Part shown: positions 48,860-59,700 of the stretch, in pieces | Position numbering within the stretch: the first letter of the stretch is position 1 | How the letters are laid out: the number at the start of each line of letters is the position of its first letter | Assembly (NCBI GenBank): GCA_000181795.3 | Contig: CM012953.1 | Location: 16,660,168-16,724,167 of the forward strand | DNA: 64,000 nucleotides | Reading direction: 5' to 3' | Source: Trichinella spiralis | Lineage: Eukaryota > Nematoda > Enoplea > Trichinellida > Trichinellidae | The notes under the pieces: generated by a model | Seen by the model: the letters and a program-made list of their open reading frames with translations, nothing else | What the model was told of the DNA's origin: nothing | Databases searched by the model: none | Made by a program: the position numbers and the translations under genes

Positions 48860-51800
48860 ATATATATAGATACGCGTGTGCGTGGGTGAGACATATACGT
48901 ATTCCTTGTCTGTTAATAAACTTAGTCCTCTCAATCGTTTCTTCCTGTTTCTTTAAATACTCTCTGTGGCTGCTGCGTTTTGCTAGTCTTACGGCTGCTA
49001 TCTGGATTTAAATAATAACACAAATTAGCTAACGAATCTTCAACAGGTTATGGACCCATCACGCTTCCTCTGCGCAACTATGTTTTAAGCTAAACTGTAA
49101 AAGATCATTTGTGTTTTGCGTGTTAGGCAGCGGATTCATTTGAAGTGTGTTTGTTGTTTGTCGACGTTGTTTGCAATTTAGAGTCTACTGAGACAACGTG
49201 CACGAGGAAACGCTGAGCAAATCTTAACACTGCTGAATCCTGAAATTATCAACACAAGACATGGAATCTGATAAGTGCTGATTCAGCTTAACGGAGAGAA
49301 TTACTCTCGATGGAAGTTTGAAATTGAAGCTGTTCTGGATGCAAGGGACTGTCTTGATGTTGTCAGCGGAGAGACAATTTGTCCACCAAAAGATGAGAGT
49401 GAGATCAAGGCTTGGAAAAAGAGGGATGCTCTTGCCCGTAGCATCATCTCGCGATTGTTGGATGATTTTCATCACGCATTCATCCGTTCATGCAAGACGT
49501 CTAAAGAGATGATGAACTGCATTGTCAGAATCAAGGAACAGGCAACGGTAAGCAGTAAGCTCTTGGTTTTGTCAGAATTTCACGCGTATGTATAACCTGG
49601 AATGAACATTGCTTCGTTTATTGCTGGACTAAATGTCATCCTCAACAAGATGCAGTCACTTCAAATCGAGTTAGATGATGAAATAATCATCGGGAAAGTT
49701 ATCCAGTGTCTTCCTTCTGATTTTGACTCCTTTCGGCAGTCTTGCAGACTTTCAGCACCGAAAACTGTCACTCTTTCGGATTTGACTTCCCAGTTGCTTT
49801 CCTGTGAATCAGATCAACTTTGTCGTTCTATGCAAGCGGTGTCCATCGGAGAAGCCTTAGTTGGAAAGAGAACAACCTCAAAAGAACCCAACGAGAATTC
49901 TAAGAAGGGAAATACTGAATGTTGGAATTGTAAGAAAAAGGGGGACATTCGCAGTGAGTGCTGAAGTCAAAGGAAATTGAATTCTTCGACACAAAGACAG
50001 AACCAAATCACTGAATAGAACAGGAATCGTCGCACACTCATGGTTAGATATTCGTCAGGAGCCCAATGACGGATGGCTCGCTGATTCTGGAGCGTTCAAG
50101 CACATTACCAGGAACCGACATTGGTTCTCAACATTAGAGATTATTGAGCCACAAGGAGTGCGGATTGGGAACGACAAAATGATATATGCTGTTGGAATTG
50201 GAACTATAGATGTCGAAGTGTTCAATGGAAAGCAGTGGATTGCGTCTGTACTCAATGACGTTCTCTACGTTCCAGAGTTTGGGTCTAGCTGTTTGTTTAG
50301 CCTTGGGGCTGCAGCTGCTCGTGGATACAAAATCATGATAGACAACTACAACATCCGTTTGGTGATGAATAATAGAACAGAACTGGTTGGATACAAAGAT
50401 GGAGATCTGTATACTCTATTAATCCGTCGATTATCAGACAACACCTCGATGTCTGCAATGTTCACAGAAGGGGAAACACTCGTTCGAACTTTGGCATCAA
50501 CGACTTGGACACATCAGTGTTGAGAAAATCAAAACTATGATGCAACGGAACCTTGTTGACGGGCTGCGTGGGACAGCAGAAGAAAAGTTCTTTTGCGAGG
50601 GGTGCGTTTTTGGTTCAATGACACGAAAGCCCCATAAAGAAGTCACTGAACGATGACAATCTGTTCCTGGAGAGATACTTCATGCGGATGTCTGTGGACC
50701 TTTTATCCATCCATCGGTTGGTGGTAATCGTTATTTCATCTGCTTCCAAGATGAGTCATCAGGATACCGCAAGGTTTACTTTATGAAAACAAAGGACGAG
50801 GTCCTACGATGCCTCAAGATTGCTCTGCATGAAATCAAGCAAGAAACTGGACGTGGCGTGCAAACGATTCGAACAGACGGAGCGACTGAATTTGCCAACA
50901 GAGAATTTGATAACCTTCTCACAGAGAAGAAAATTGTGCATAAAAAGAGCCCGCCTTATACTCCTAAGTGTAATGGGATGGCCGAAAGAGAAAACAGAAC
51001 ACTTGTTGAATAGGCAAGGTCGCTGCTGCATGTGAGAAATTTGCCAAGGTGTCTCTGGGCTGAAGCAGTACATACTGCTGCCTATCTCTTGAATCGCATC
51101 CCAAATCGGAAAGAAACAACAAAAACAGTATGAAAAATGATTTGGAAAGCGACCAACTGTTGAGCATTTGCAGATTTTTATCTGTGATGCATATGTACAA
51201 ATTCCTGACCAGCATCGAAAGAAATTCGATCGAAGAGCCAGAAAGTTATTTTTGTTGGCTATGGACCGAGTAACAAAATGTTTAGAGTTTTTGATGATAC
51301 TAATAAGCATCGAGTGGATAAAGTGACGGATGTCAAATTTAACGAGTCTCTTCAGAAGAGACTGGTGCTTATTGATGGAGAAGAAGATAGCTGGATGCAG
51401 ACTGCAGATAAGGATGAAGATGATTTTCTCGAAGAGGACATCACAGATGACAAGACAGAGAAGAGGGGGCCTGGACGACCGTCCGGAAGCAGAAACAAGA
51501 TAAAGGTGATCAGCAATCCCCGTAAAATGGAACTTCGCTCAAAATCAACGGATAGGACAGCAGTGCTTGCTGCGGCGGATCCTTTGACGGAAGAAGAAGC
51601 TTTGGAAGGAGCAAACGCTGAGAAGTGGAAGGAGGCAATACTTGAAGAAATCAGCGCCCTTCACATGAATAATACCTGGATCTTAACTGACCTGCCAGCT
51701 GACCGGAAGACAGTACAATGTAAGTAGGTTTTTAAAAGTAAGACAAATTCAGATGGAGAGGTCAGTAAATACAAAGCTCGACTTGTGGCAAAAGGGTATA

Positions 51801-53387
51801 GTCAACGAGCTGAAATTGACTATTTCGAAACATTTGCACCCGTAGTTCTATATGAATCAGTTCGAACACTTTTGGCCATAGCTGCTGATGAGGATCTGGA
51901 AATACTGCAGTTTGACGTAAAAACAGCATTCCTTCATGGAAAAATTGATGAGATTATTTTTATGGAACAGCCACCGTGTTTTAATGATGGATCAGGACGA
52001 GTATGCAAGCTCCAGCGAGCTCTGTACGGACTGAAACAAGCACCGAGAGCTTGGAACAAGCGGTTGAATGATTTTCTGCTCACGTTAAATTTACAGCGAG
52101 CAGCAGCAGACTCCTGCCTCTATGTATCAGCACCTGGAGCTGAGTGTCGCATCGTTCTCAGATTGTATGTAGACGATGGCCTTCTCTGTTGTTGGAGTCT
52201 GACAGTTCTCAAAGAACTAGTCAAGAAACTGGATGCTGAATTTGAAATTACTATCGGAGTTCCTTCTAATTTTGTTGGCTTAGAGATTTATCGGGACCGC
52301 AGTAAAAGTACTATAGCCATCGGACAGAAGAATTACATCAAGAGGGTACTACTGAAATTCAAGATGGGAAGCTGTAAGTCAGTTGCAACTCTGGGGGATC
52401 CTTCAATAAAACTGTCAAAAGATATGGCGCCATCAACTGACGATGAAAGAAATCAGATGCAACTGATACCATATCGAGCTGCCGTTGGATCTCTAATTTT
52501 TCTGAATTAACTGCACCCGACCGGACATTTCCTTTGAAGTATCGAAAGTCGCTCTGTTTGCTGAAAATCCAGGACTAAGTCACTGGAAAGCAGTAAAACG
52601 AATTTTCCGTTATATAAATGGGACTAAATATCTAAAACTGGTATACTGTTCGAATTTGAATAGAGACAAAATTGGAATTCCCTCGATGGAAAATCAGCAT
52701 CAACTAATTGCTTTTTGTGACAGTGATTGGGCTGGAGATGCAGATAATCGCCGATCAACCGTCGGATACATTATGACATTCTGTAATGGACCTGTCGCGT
52801 GGTCATCAAGAGTGCAAAAGACGATCGCACTATCGACTCACGATCGACGACGATCGGTAGAAGCTGAATACATGGCATTAACTGAAGGTGTTAAGGAAGT
52901 GAAATGGATTCGCCAACTGTTAATGGATTTGGGAAGGAATCAGGTAATTCCAACTCTTCTTTTCAGTGATAATCAAGGTGCAGCGTTCTTGACAAAGAAT
53001 CCACAACATCACAGATGGACAAAGCATATTGATATACGCTACCACTTCATACGAACTGAGCAAGAACAAGGTGTAGTCAGTGTTGAATACACACCTTCTG
53101 ATAAACAACCAGCAGATATGCTGACATATTTACTCTCTGATCCACGACATTTAAAATGCCGACTATAGAGCTCTCAGTACAGCATGTACCTGAGTGTCCT
53201 GACATACAGTATACCCGATATTTGAATTTGTTATTATTACGTCATCATTGATCTGAACGCGTTACTTGCACGCACGCGATTCTCTCCTTCTCTCCCTTTT
53301 TCCTTCTTCACTTTGTTTCTGATCGTCGTTATCCACGATACCGACAAATGCTGGGTATGAATGTAGATCCAGTCAGCTCAGAGGGGG

Positions 53388-53671
53388 TGTTGAAATAGAG
53401 CCAACGGATCTACAACGAAATCTATTACTATTGAATGTTGAAACCTGATATTCGATATACTGTAATCATCCGTGGATATATATAGATACGCGTGTGCGTG
53501 AGTGAGATATACATAATGTATTCCTGGTCTGTTAATAAACTTAGTCCTCTCAGTCGTTTCTTTTTGTGTTTCTTTAAATACTCTCTGTGACTGCTGTGTT
53601 TGTATTTGCAAGTTTTACAGCTGCTATCTGGATATACATAACAACACAGATCAGCTAACGAATCTTCAACA
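53388..53671 (+). repeat. Copia 3' LTR, uninterrupted
   Basis: 284 bp, TGTTGAAATAG to ATCTTCAACA. It lacks both solo LTRs, so these arrived after copia integrated. Confidence 0.92.
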
Positions 53672-53770
53672 ATCATTCATTTAATTATTAAAATTTTAAA
53701 TTAAAGTAAATTTTTACTATATAAAAGAAAGAACTGGATTTTGAAATAAGTTTTCAGTTCCATTTCTATA
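53672..53770. repeat. Dispersed repeat copy 2, last piece
   Basis: Matches about 9541-9645 (AAAGAACTGGATTTTGAAAT and TTTTCAGTTC) and then abuts a hAT transposase remnant. Confidence 0.85.
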
Positions 53771-54914
53771 GGCTATGTCACTTTTGAACTTTTCCAAGCT
53801 CTCTCAGTGAAGGTTCTTTGTAATCAAAGAATTCCAAAATTATTTGAGAAAGATCACAAAAAACGACTTAAACAACCACCGGACTTCAGTGTAAATGAGC
53901 AGGCGATTGAATTCTTCGTCATTTTGTTCGCACAACTGGCTGAATAATCTGTCATTTAAAAGAATGCTTCTGATTTTGTTTATTGCCGCAATGGTGTATC
54001 CAAAAGAGCAATGCAAACGTTCAGTAAGGCGTTTTGCGACTAGATGTTGTCGGTGAATTACGCAATGCACCGCCAGTACATCCGTCGCTGAATTTTTCAG
54101 TTGCGCAATGAATAGAATTTACGGTGGCAGTCTACCATTGCCGGAGCGCCATCTGTTGCAACCGTTAGCAAATTCTTACTATATAAAAGAAAATTTAAAT
54201 TTAAAGAAAAAAATATTCCTCTTTTTTTCTTTAAAAAAATTTTTCAACGACAAGAAATATCGATCGCCCTGTCGTGTCTGTTTCCAATAGCCTGGCAAAC
54301 AATATCTCTTCGTTTAATTTTGCTTCTTTCATAAATCGAAAGTAAGTGAGCTAACAAATAGTAAAGCTTCATTCCTTGGCAAAGTTGATTCATCCATCTG
54401 TAACAAAAACTGTGCACTCTTCAAAAAATTGCACAACGCATCTGCCACATCAATTCAGCGTTGCACTGTAGTATTGCTGGAAGGAATTTTCTTGATCATG
54501 TCCATTGCCAGCTTGTGCAACACGGTATGCACATCCTCACTAACGGCCGGGAGGATTAATTTATCGTCAGGAGTATGTGGCTTACCAGTTTTGGCAATCA
54601 GTAGAGAGACGTTGTAGAAGGCTCACATTCTGTGTCGCAGAAGAGAACATAGTTGTTAAAGTTGTTCGCGCATGAAATTTGCCTCGAAGTGATTGAAAAT
54701 AATACAAATCTTTTTATGCCTTGTTTTCGTGAACTTTTCTGAAATGTTCAGGTAATCCTGGAGGTTTTATTGCTTCATTAAAAAAAACACTTTTTCACTA
54801 ATCAGGTACATTGGTTTTAAGTGGGCATTCAGGCGTGTTTTCAGGTGAAGGAATAAAGCCGTACTTTAGATACTCGATGTTAGACTGTCGGCATTTCTTT
54901 TTTGTGTCTCCCAT
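53771..54914 (-). pseudogene. hAT (ZBED5-like) transposase, N-terminal and central remnant
   Basis: From an ATG at 54914 on the minus strand: MGDTKKKCRQSNIEYLKYGF (BED-region start), PPGLPEHFRKVHENKA, LILPAVSEDVHTVLHKLAMD, MDESTLPRNEALL, DGAPAMV, then HCVIHRQHLVAKRLTERLH and LLIYTEVRWL. These are the ordered blocks of ZBED5/hAT transposases, including the DGAPAM and HRQ catalytic neighbourhoods. Stops after NVPD and TTVQR, with frameshifts near 54320 and 54080, make it non-functional. The C-terminal dimerisation part is missing and the sequence abuts the dispersed repeat directly. The missing C-terminal part of this family is what survives at 10615-10994. Confidence 0.88.
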
Positions 54915-55511
54915 GGTTGTGTCAGCAAAAAAAATTAATAACCTTATGTCTAACACTGGGTACAACTACTTTTACTGAGTAACAACGATCAACTAACACA
55001 AATGTGGTAAATAGTTGCGTTCACTAAATTATTCTCTTTTGAGAAATCTTTTCTCAGTATCTTCTAATGATTAGATTAGAATCTATGCAAATTTGCTTTT
55101 GGCAGGAACAACAACTTTGACCAGATGTCATTTGATTCCCCTGTTTTTCTCAAACTCTGAACAACAGCGACAACATCGTATAGTTGTCACAACTTTGGTG
55201 ATATGTCGAAATCAGATAGATGGACACTGAGGCTGCTCAGATAAAAGCCAAAGACACAACTGCATGAACCAACAACTGCCAAATTAACTCCGGTGAACAA
55301 AACGCGCATTCAGTTCACCACCGCAAATATAAATATGAGCGAAGAAGATGAATGCAGAGAGTCATACTACAGATAAATGTAAACACAAAACATCAATCAA
55401 TATTCCCAAAATCACTACTGAACAAATATCAATATAAACACAAAGCATAAAATATACTGTGTTCAAATCTCTCCCCCCCTGCTAACCTCCATATGCTTCT
55501 TTATTTTTCAG
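54915..55511. other. Between hAT remnant and transmembrane exon
   Basis: Probably the hAT 5' flank. A plus-strand stretch at about 55248-55375 reads in a coding-like way (INMSEEDECRESYY before a stop) but has no donor site, so I could not attach it to the exon at 55512. Confidence 0.3.
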
Positions 55512-55628
55512 CCTTCCACTGCCATCAAGGGATACATTTTGGGAATTACTGCTTTAATCTGTTGCGTTGTTGTATGTTATTTTGTATATCTTCGGCGAAA
55601 AACGAACGAGGTCATAAGGTCACTATAA
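55512..55628 (+). CDS. Lone transmembrane exon, likely 3' terminal exon of an unseen gene
   Basis: After a strong acceptor (TATTTTTCAG) the frame reads PSTAIKGYILGITALICC, a single transmembrane helix, then basic residues LRRKTNEVIRSL and TAA at 55626-55628. This looks like the membrane anchor and short cytoplasmic tail of a type I membrane protein. No upstream exon could be joined. Leftwards lie transposon remnants, so the exons may lie beyond them or have been lost. A GT inside the last codons (after CATAAG)  could instead splice on. Product unknown. Confidence 0.4.
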   Translation, partial: PSTAIKGYILGITALICCVVVCYFVYLRRKTNEVIRSL

Positions 55629-56795
55629 ATTGCACTGACCGACGTGATAGTCTTGAAACGGATTCAAATCCGCCGACCAACAATGGCAGCACGTTGCAGT
55701 TATTACCGGCATGCAAAATATTAAAAATTGCTTATCATTTGCAAATAAGGAAGAAAAATAATAATGGAAACATTTTTTGCTCAAACAGAAATGTTTTATT
55801 TCGAAAATAAAAAACGAAAAGGAAAAACATCAACTGGTAATAATTTTCTAGTAATAATTTGGAACGTTTTTTTTGCATGGAAATTTGTACGATAAGAATC
55901 AAGAAAATTTGTTTGTAAACGAATTAATTTTTTCCACTTTCTTCATTTTTTCAGAAGTAATTTTATTTTTGTTCATTTATTTGTCAAGTATTGAAGAAGA
56001 AGAAGAAGAAACATGCCAAAAGTTTTGCAAAATAAATTATAATCAAAAGCGAATGAAGTATTTTTATTTTGATAAAAAAAACGAAATCCAAACGAAGTTC
56101 ATGCAAATGAAAATGTTTTGGAGTAAAAAATTGAAATTGAAAAAAGTTTTTTTTTTGCCAATTTTGTTTGCTGCTTTTGATAAAATAGAAATGATTACGT
56201 TGTTGTGAGGCTGAAATTTAAATGGGTCCGGTGGAAAATTGGCTTCAACTTGATTCTCGACGAAGGTGGACGTGAGTGCTTGTTGAAGTGTACGTGGAGA
56301 GGGACACAGGCTTTCCGTCGTGTGAAATCTTCTTGAAAATAAAGGACCAATCTGAATCACACCAGCGGTTCTGTTGAATTCCATTGTTGTACTTGTCAGT
56401 GACAGTCAACTGTATTTTGGTAAAATCAAGTTTTGTACAGTTGACCTAAATTTTGTCCCGGTATCGAAAAAAGCCTTGGGCGACATGACCGCTTGGCTGG
56501 CCCCCAAAAGCGGACAAATGTTCTGCCCAGTTTCCCAACTGAACCGCCGCTGCTTGTCATTTCAGGCCAATTTCTGCCTTCTCGCTTCCCATTCTCTGTT
56601 GTCATAGAAGAAGCAGCATAATCAAAAACGACGACGATAACAACAACACCAACACCAGCAGATGAGTACAAAACTGCCAAATTTTTACAATTAAATTCAA
56701 TTGAAAAAATTCATTCACTCGATCACTCATTTCAATTGAACAAAAAACTGAAAGTGGTGTGATATTCAATTTTCTGCGCGTGTGAATATTTTTCC
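55629..56795. other. Intergenic upstream of the four-transmembrane gene
   Basis: Mostly AT-rich. At 56200-56680 the sequence is less AT-rich and both strands have frames of 77-106 codons without recognisable similarity; this may be promoter or leader sequence. Confidence 0.35.
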
Positions 56796-59700
56796 ATGGC
56801 CAAAGTCGAAGTCAGGATTAAATATTGCTGCTGCTGTGGATTGAACATCGCAACTTTGTTAGTTGCTTTGTACAGTTTGGTAGAAAACTGCCTTCATGTC
56901 ATTCATTCATTTGCTCTTATTTGAGCTTTTATTTGTTTAGTTTATTTACATTTTATTCCTCGGCTTGGCTTCTTGGAGCATATGGCGAATCAATAACAAT
57001 ATCCCTGATCCTCAGCCGTCCACTATTGCACTGGCCAAAGTTTCCATTGATGACAACACTGTCGTTCTTGTGGACCCATACTTCGACACGCTCGGTTTGT
57101 ACACTGAAGAGTTGAAATATGGAGTTGGAGGTGAATTTAGACAAAAACAAAAACAAATTTTTCATCATCTCTTCTTTTTCTATTTGAAATTTTACATTTT
57201 CAGTTCGATATCCTGTTTTACTGATAAACATATTAATTTTCTTGGCAATACTCGTGGCTACAGTATTACTTCTAATTGGTATTTGCACGGTATATACATG
57301 TGTACAATTAATTTCTCATTTTGTTTCTCTTCATTAACATCATGCATTCTGATTTAACAATTAGAACATTTCTTGGCTACTGTTGCCGTGGATTGGAATG
57401 GTATCACTCGACGTAGTTCGCGGGTTCATCTCTTGCATTTTGATCTTTGTTTTGTCAGCAGTCAGTCCAGTTCATACTAGCTGTTATATTCTTTTCTTTT
57501 TAACAAATTGCACATATTTTAGGGCGATGTGCGAAAAATTGCTGTTGGCATATTTTTTCTCGGACTTCAACTGTTTCACGTAAGTTAATCTGTTTTTTTT
57601 CCCAGTGAATCATGAATATTGAACTTGATTTTCTCAAAACAACGGTACAGTGTGCTTTGTTTGAAACCGGTTTTTCCAGTAGACTTTTGCTTTACTATTC
57701 CATCCATTTTAAACATAACGGGGCGTGTTTTTTTTCTTACATTTAAACTTCGCTCGGCAATTGCTTTCACAACGCCAGTGTCATACATTTGAACCGATGA
57801 TACTTCTCTTCACCAGTTTTCCTTCTCATCATACAGTCGTTGAAATTTTCAACCGCACTTTTCACTTTAAATGTAATTCCAACACATTTTGCATAAACTA
57901 GATACAATTTGAATTTGCCAATTTTCTCCACAACAAAAACAATATATAAAATGGAAAGGGAGCAGGAAAAATCCATTAGCATTAAAAATCATTAAATTCA
58001 CTTGCTGAACGTACGTTTTTCTACATACAATATAAGAAAAACTCGTTAGAAATTCCAATACGTCGTTGTTTTCGAATTGAGACATTGCAATGTAAAATGT
58101 TAACAATGAAACACATGTCTTAATAATTTTGATTATTATAAAAGTTGTTGTTACACTGGTGTTTCTGTGAAGGTAGACATTTTGCCCACAACAACAGTCA
58201 ACCTGAGAGCAATAGTAAATAGACCATAAAGTTGTTGATTTAAAATTTCCAATTTTGATGATATCTTCATTTTGACAAATTCATTTGCATCGACTAATAA
58301 TGAGGGACATTTTAAATCTTTTTCAAATTATACCATTGTTGGTGATTTGCATTTATTTATTCCAAATTTGAGTGATGCTCAATTCGACCTTGCTTTCATC
58401 AAAGCACTACCCTATTCACTAGACATTATCAATTGTCAATTCAAACTAGTCTATTGTTATGCATAAAGTAATGAATAATGAAATTTGATACTGAATCTCA
58501 TCTGAGTCAAATCGATGAAAACAGTATCACAGTATTTCACATGAAGAGAAAATTTGTATCCAATTAAAATACTCCTGACAGCTGGAATTCTTGAACAAAG
58601 TGCAATAAATGTTATATAATAAAGATATTTGGAAAAACTAGCAAATCGATTTATGACTCATACAGAGGGTAAAAAACTTGCTTTATAACCGGGTCAAGGC
58701 GTGGAGTATCGATGTTAATTTGAAAATGGGAATTTCCGTCGAATTGTGGTCATCTGACTGAAATTAAATACATGCCTCTGATCAGAATGTATGCCGATGA
58801 CAGAAATTTCCAAACAAAGTAGAATAACATCAATTTCATTCACGTATTGCATCATATTTTTCGTAAACAGGAGCAGGATTTGAAAAAAACAACTTAAACA
58901 ACAAATAATTTTCATTCAATCATTACGCGTTTTAATGACAACCAAAAAAATTTCCTTCGTTCACCATTAACCAGCTAGAGTACAGTCCAACATTTTCATT
59001 TTATTCTCTTCCGTATAATTTCTAAAATTTAAATTTATTTATTAAATTCCAGACTTTTCATCATTACTAAAAAAATGCCTACTTATCACGACGATTCATT
59101 AGTAAGTATGGTTTAATCGAAAGCAATTTGTAACGCGCTATACATCTGTAAATGTAACTTACATCGAGAGTAACAATGCGATAGCGAATATAAATCTCTA
59201 GAATGAACTAAAATCAGAATTGCCATAATGAAAGAATGCAATGAATTTTAACCTGTAAATTTATTCAAAATTCCAAAATTTATATTTCGACAACTTGCAA
59301 TGATAAAACAATTCTGACAGGTTGCTTTCTTGCGAAGTAGATCATTAATGTTTTTGTGTACAATACCACCTCCAGTGGTCACTAAATTGCAAATGGCAGC
59401 TGAAAATAAATTATTTAAATTTGAAATTTTTATAAACAAAAATACATAAAATGAGAATTAATAATCCCACCTTTTGAAATATCAGTGAATGGCCCACAGC
59501 AGAAGAAATGCAAATCGTTAAAAGGAGGTAACCTGTTCACACGGTAACTTCGACAACTAACTTTCCCAGCAACTTCATATATAATATTATTATTCACATT
59601 TCTGCAAATTGTAGACATGTGTGAAAAATTTTCCTCAACTTCTGAATTTAAAACATTTGTTATTTCAAAATTTTCCTGAAATAGTGCGATGATAAAAATT

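Larger units (their letters stand above)
48028..49045 (+). repeat. Copia 5' LTR, enlarged by two nested insertions
   Basis: 1018 bp in total. Removing the two inserts (355 and 381 bp) leaves 282 bp, against 284 bp for the 3' LTR. It begins TGTTGAAATAG and ends ATCTTCAACA. Confidence 0.9.
48028..53671 (+). mobile_element. Ty1/copia retrotransposon fossil with both LTRs and target duplication
   Basis: Flanked by the 5-bp duplication ATCAT (48023-48027 and 53672-53676). The 5' LTR is followed by GGTTATGGACCC, resembling the initiator-Met half-tRNA primer site used by copia. Parts in order: gag about 49270-49960 with a zinc-knuckle region; protease about 50065-50110; integrase core about 50680-51010; reverse transcriptase about 51780-52400; RNase H about 52700-53130. 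Integrase before reverse transcriptase is the copia order. A GAGGGGG purine tract precedes the 3' LTR. The reading frames carry more than five breaks. By eye the LTRs are roughly 90% identical outside insertions, so it is an old but datable copy. Confidence 0.93.

Noticed and set aside
56374-56680. Two opposing frames (77 and 84 codons) before the four-transmembrane gene
   Set aside because: No recognisable motif in either; probably leader or promoter sequence.
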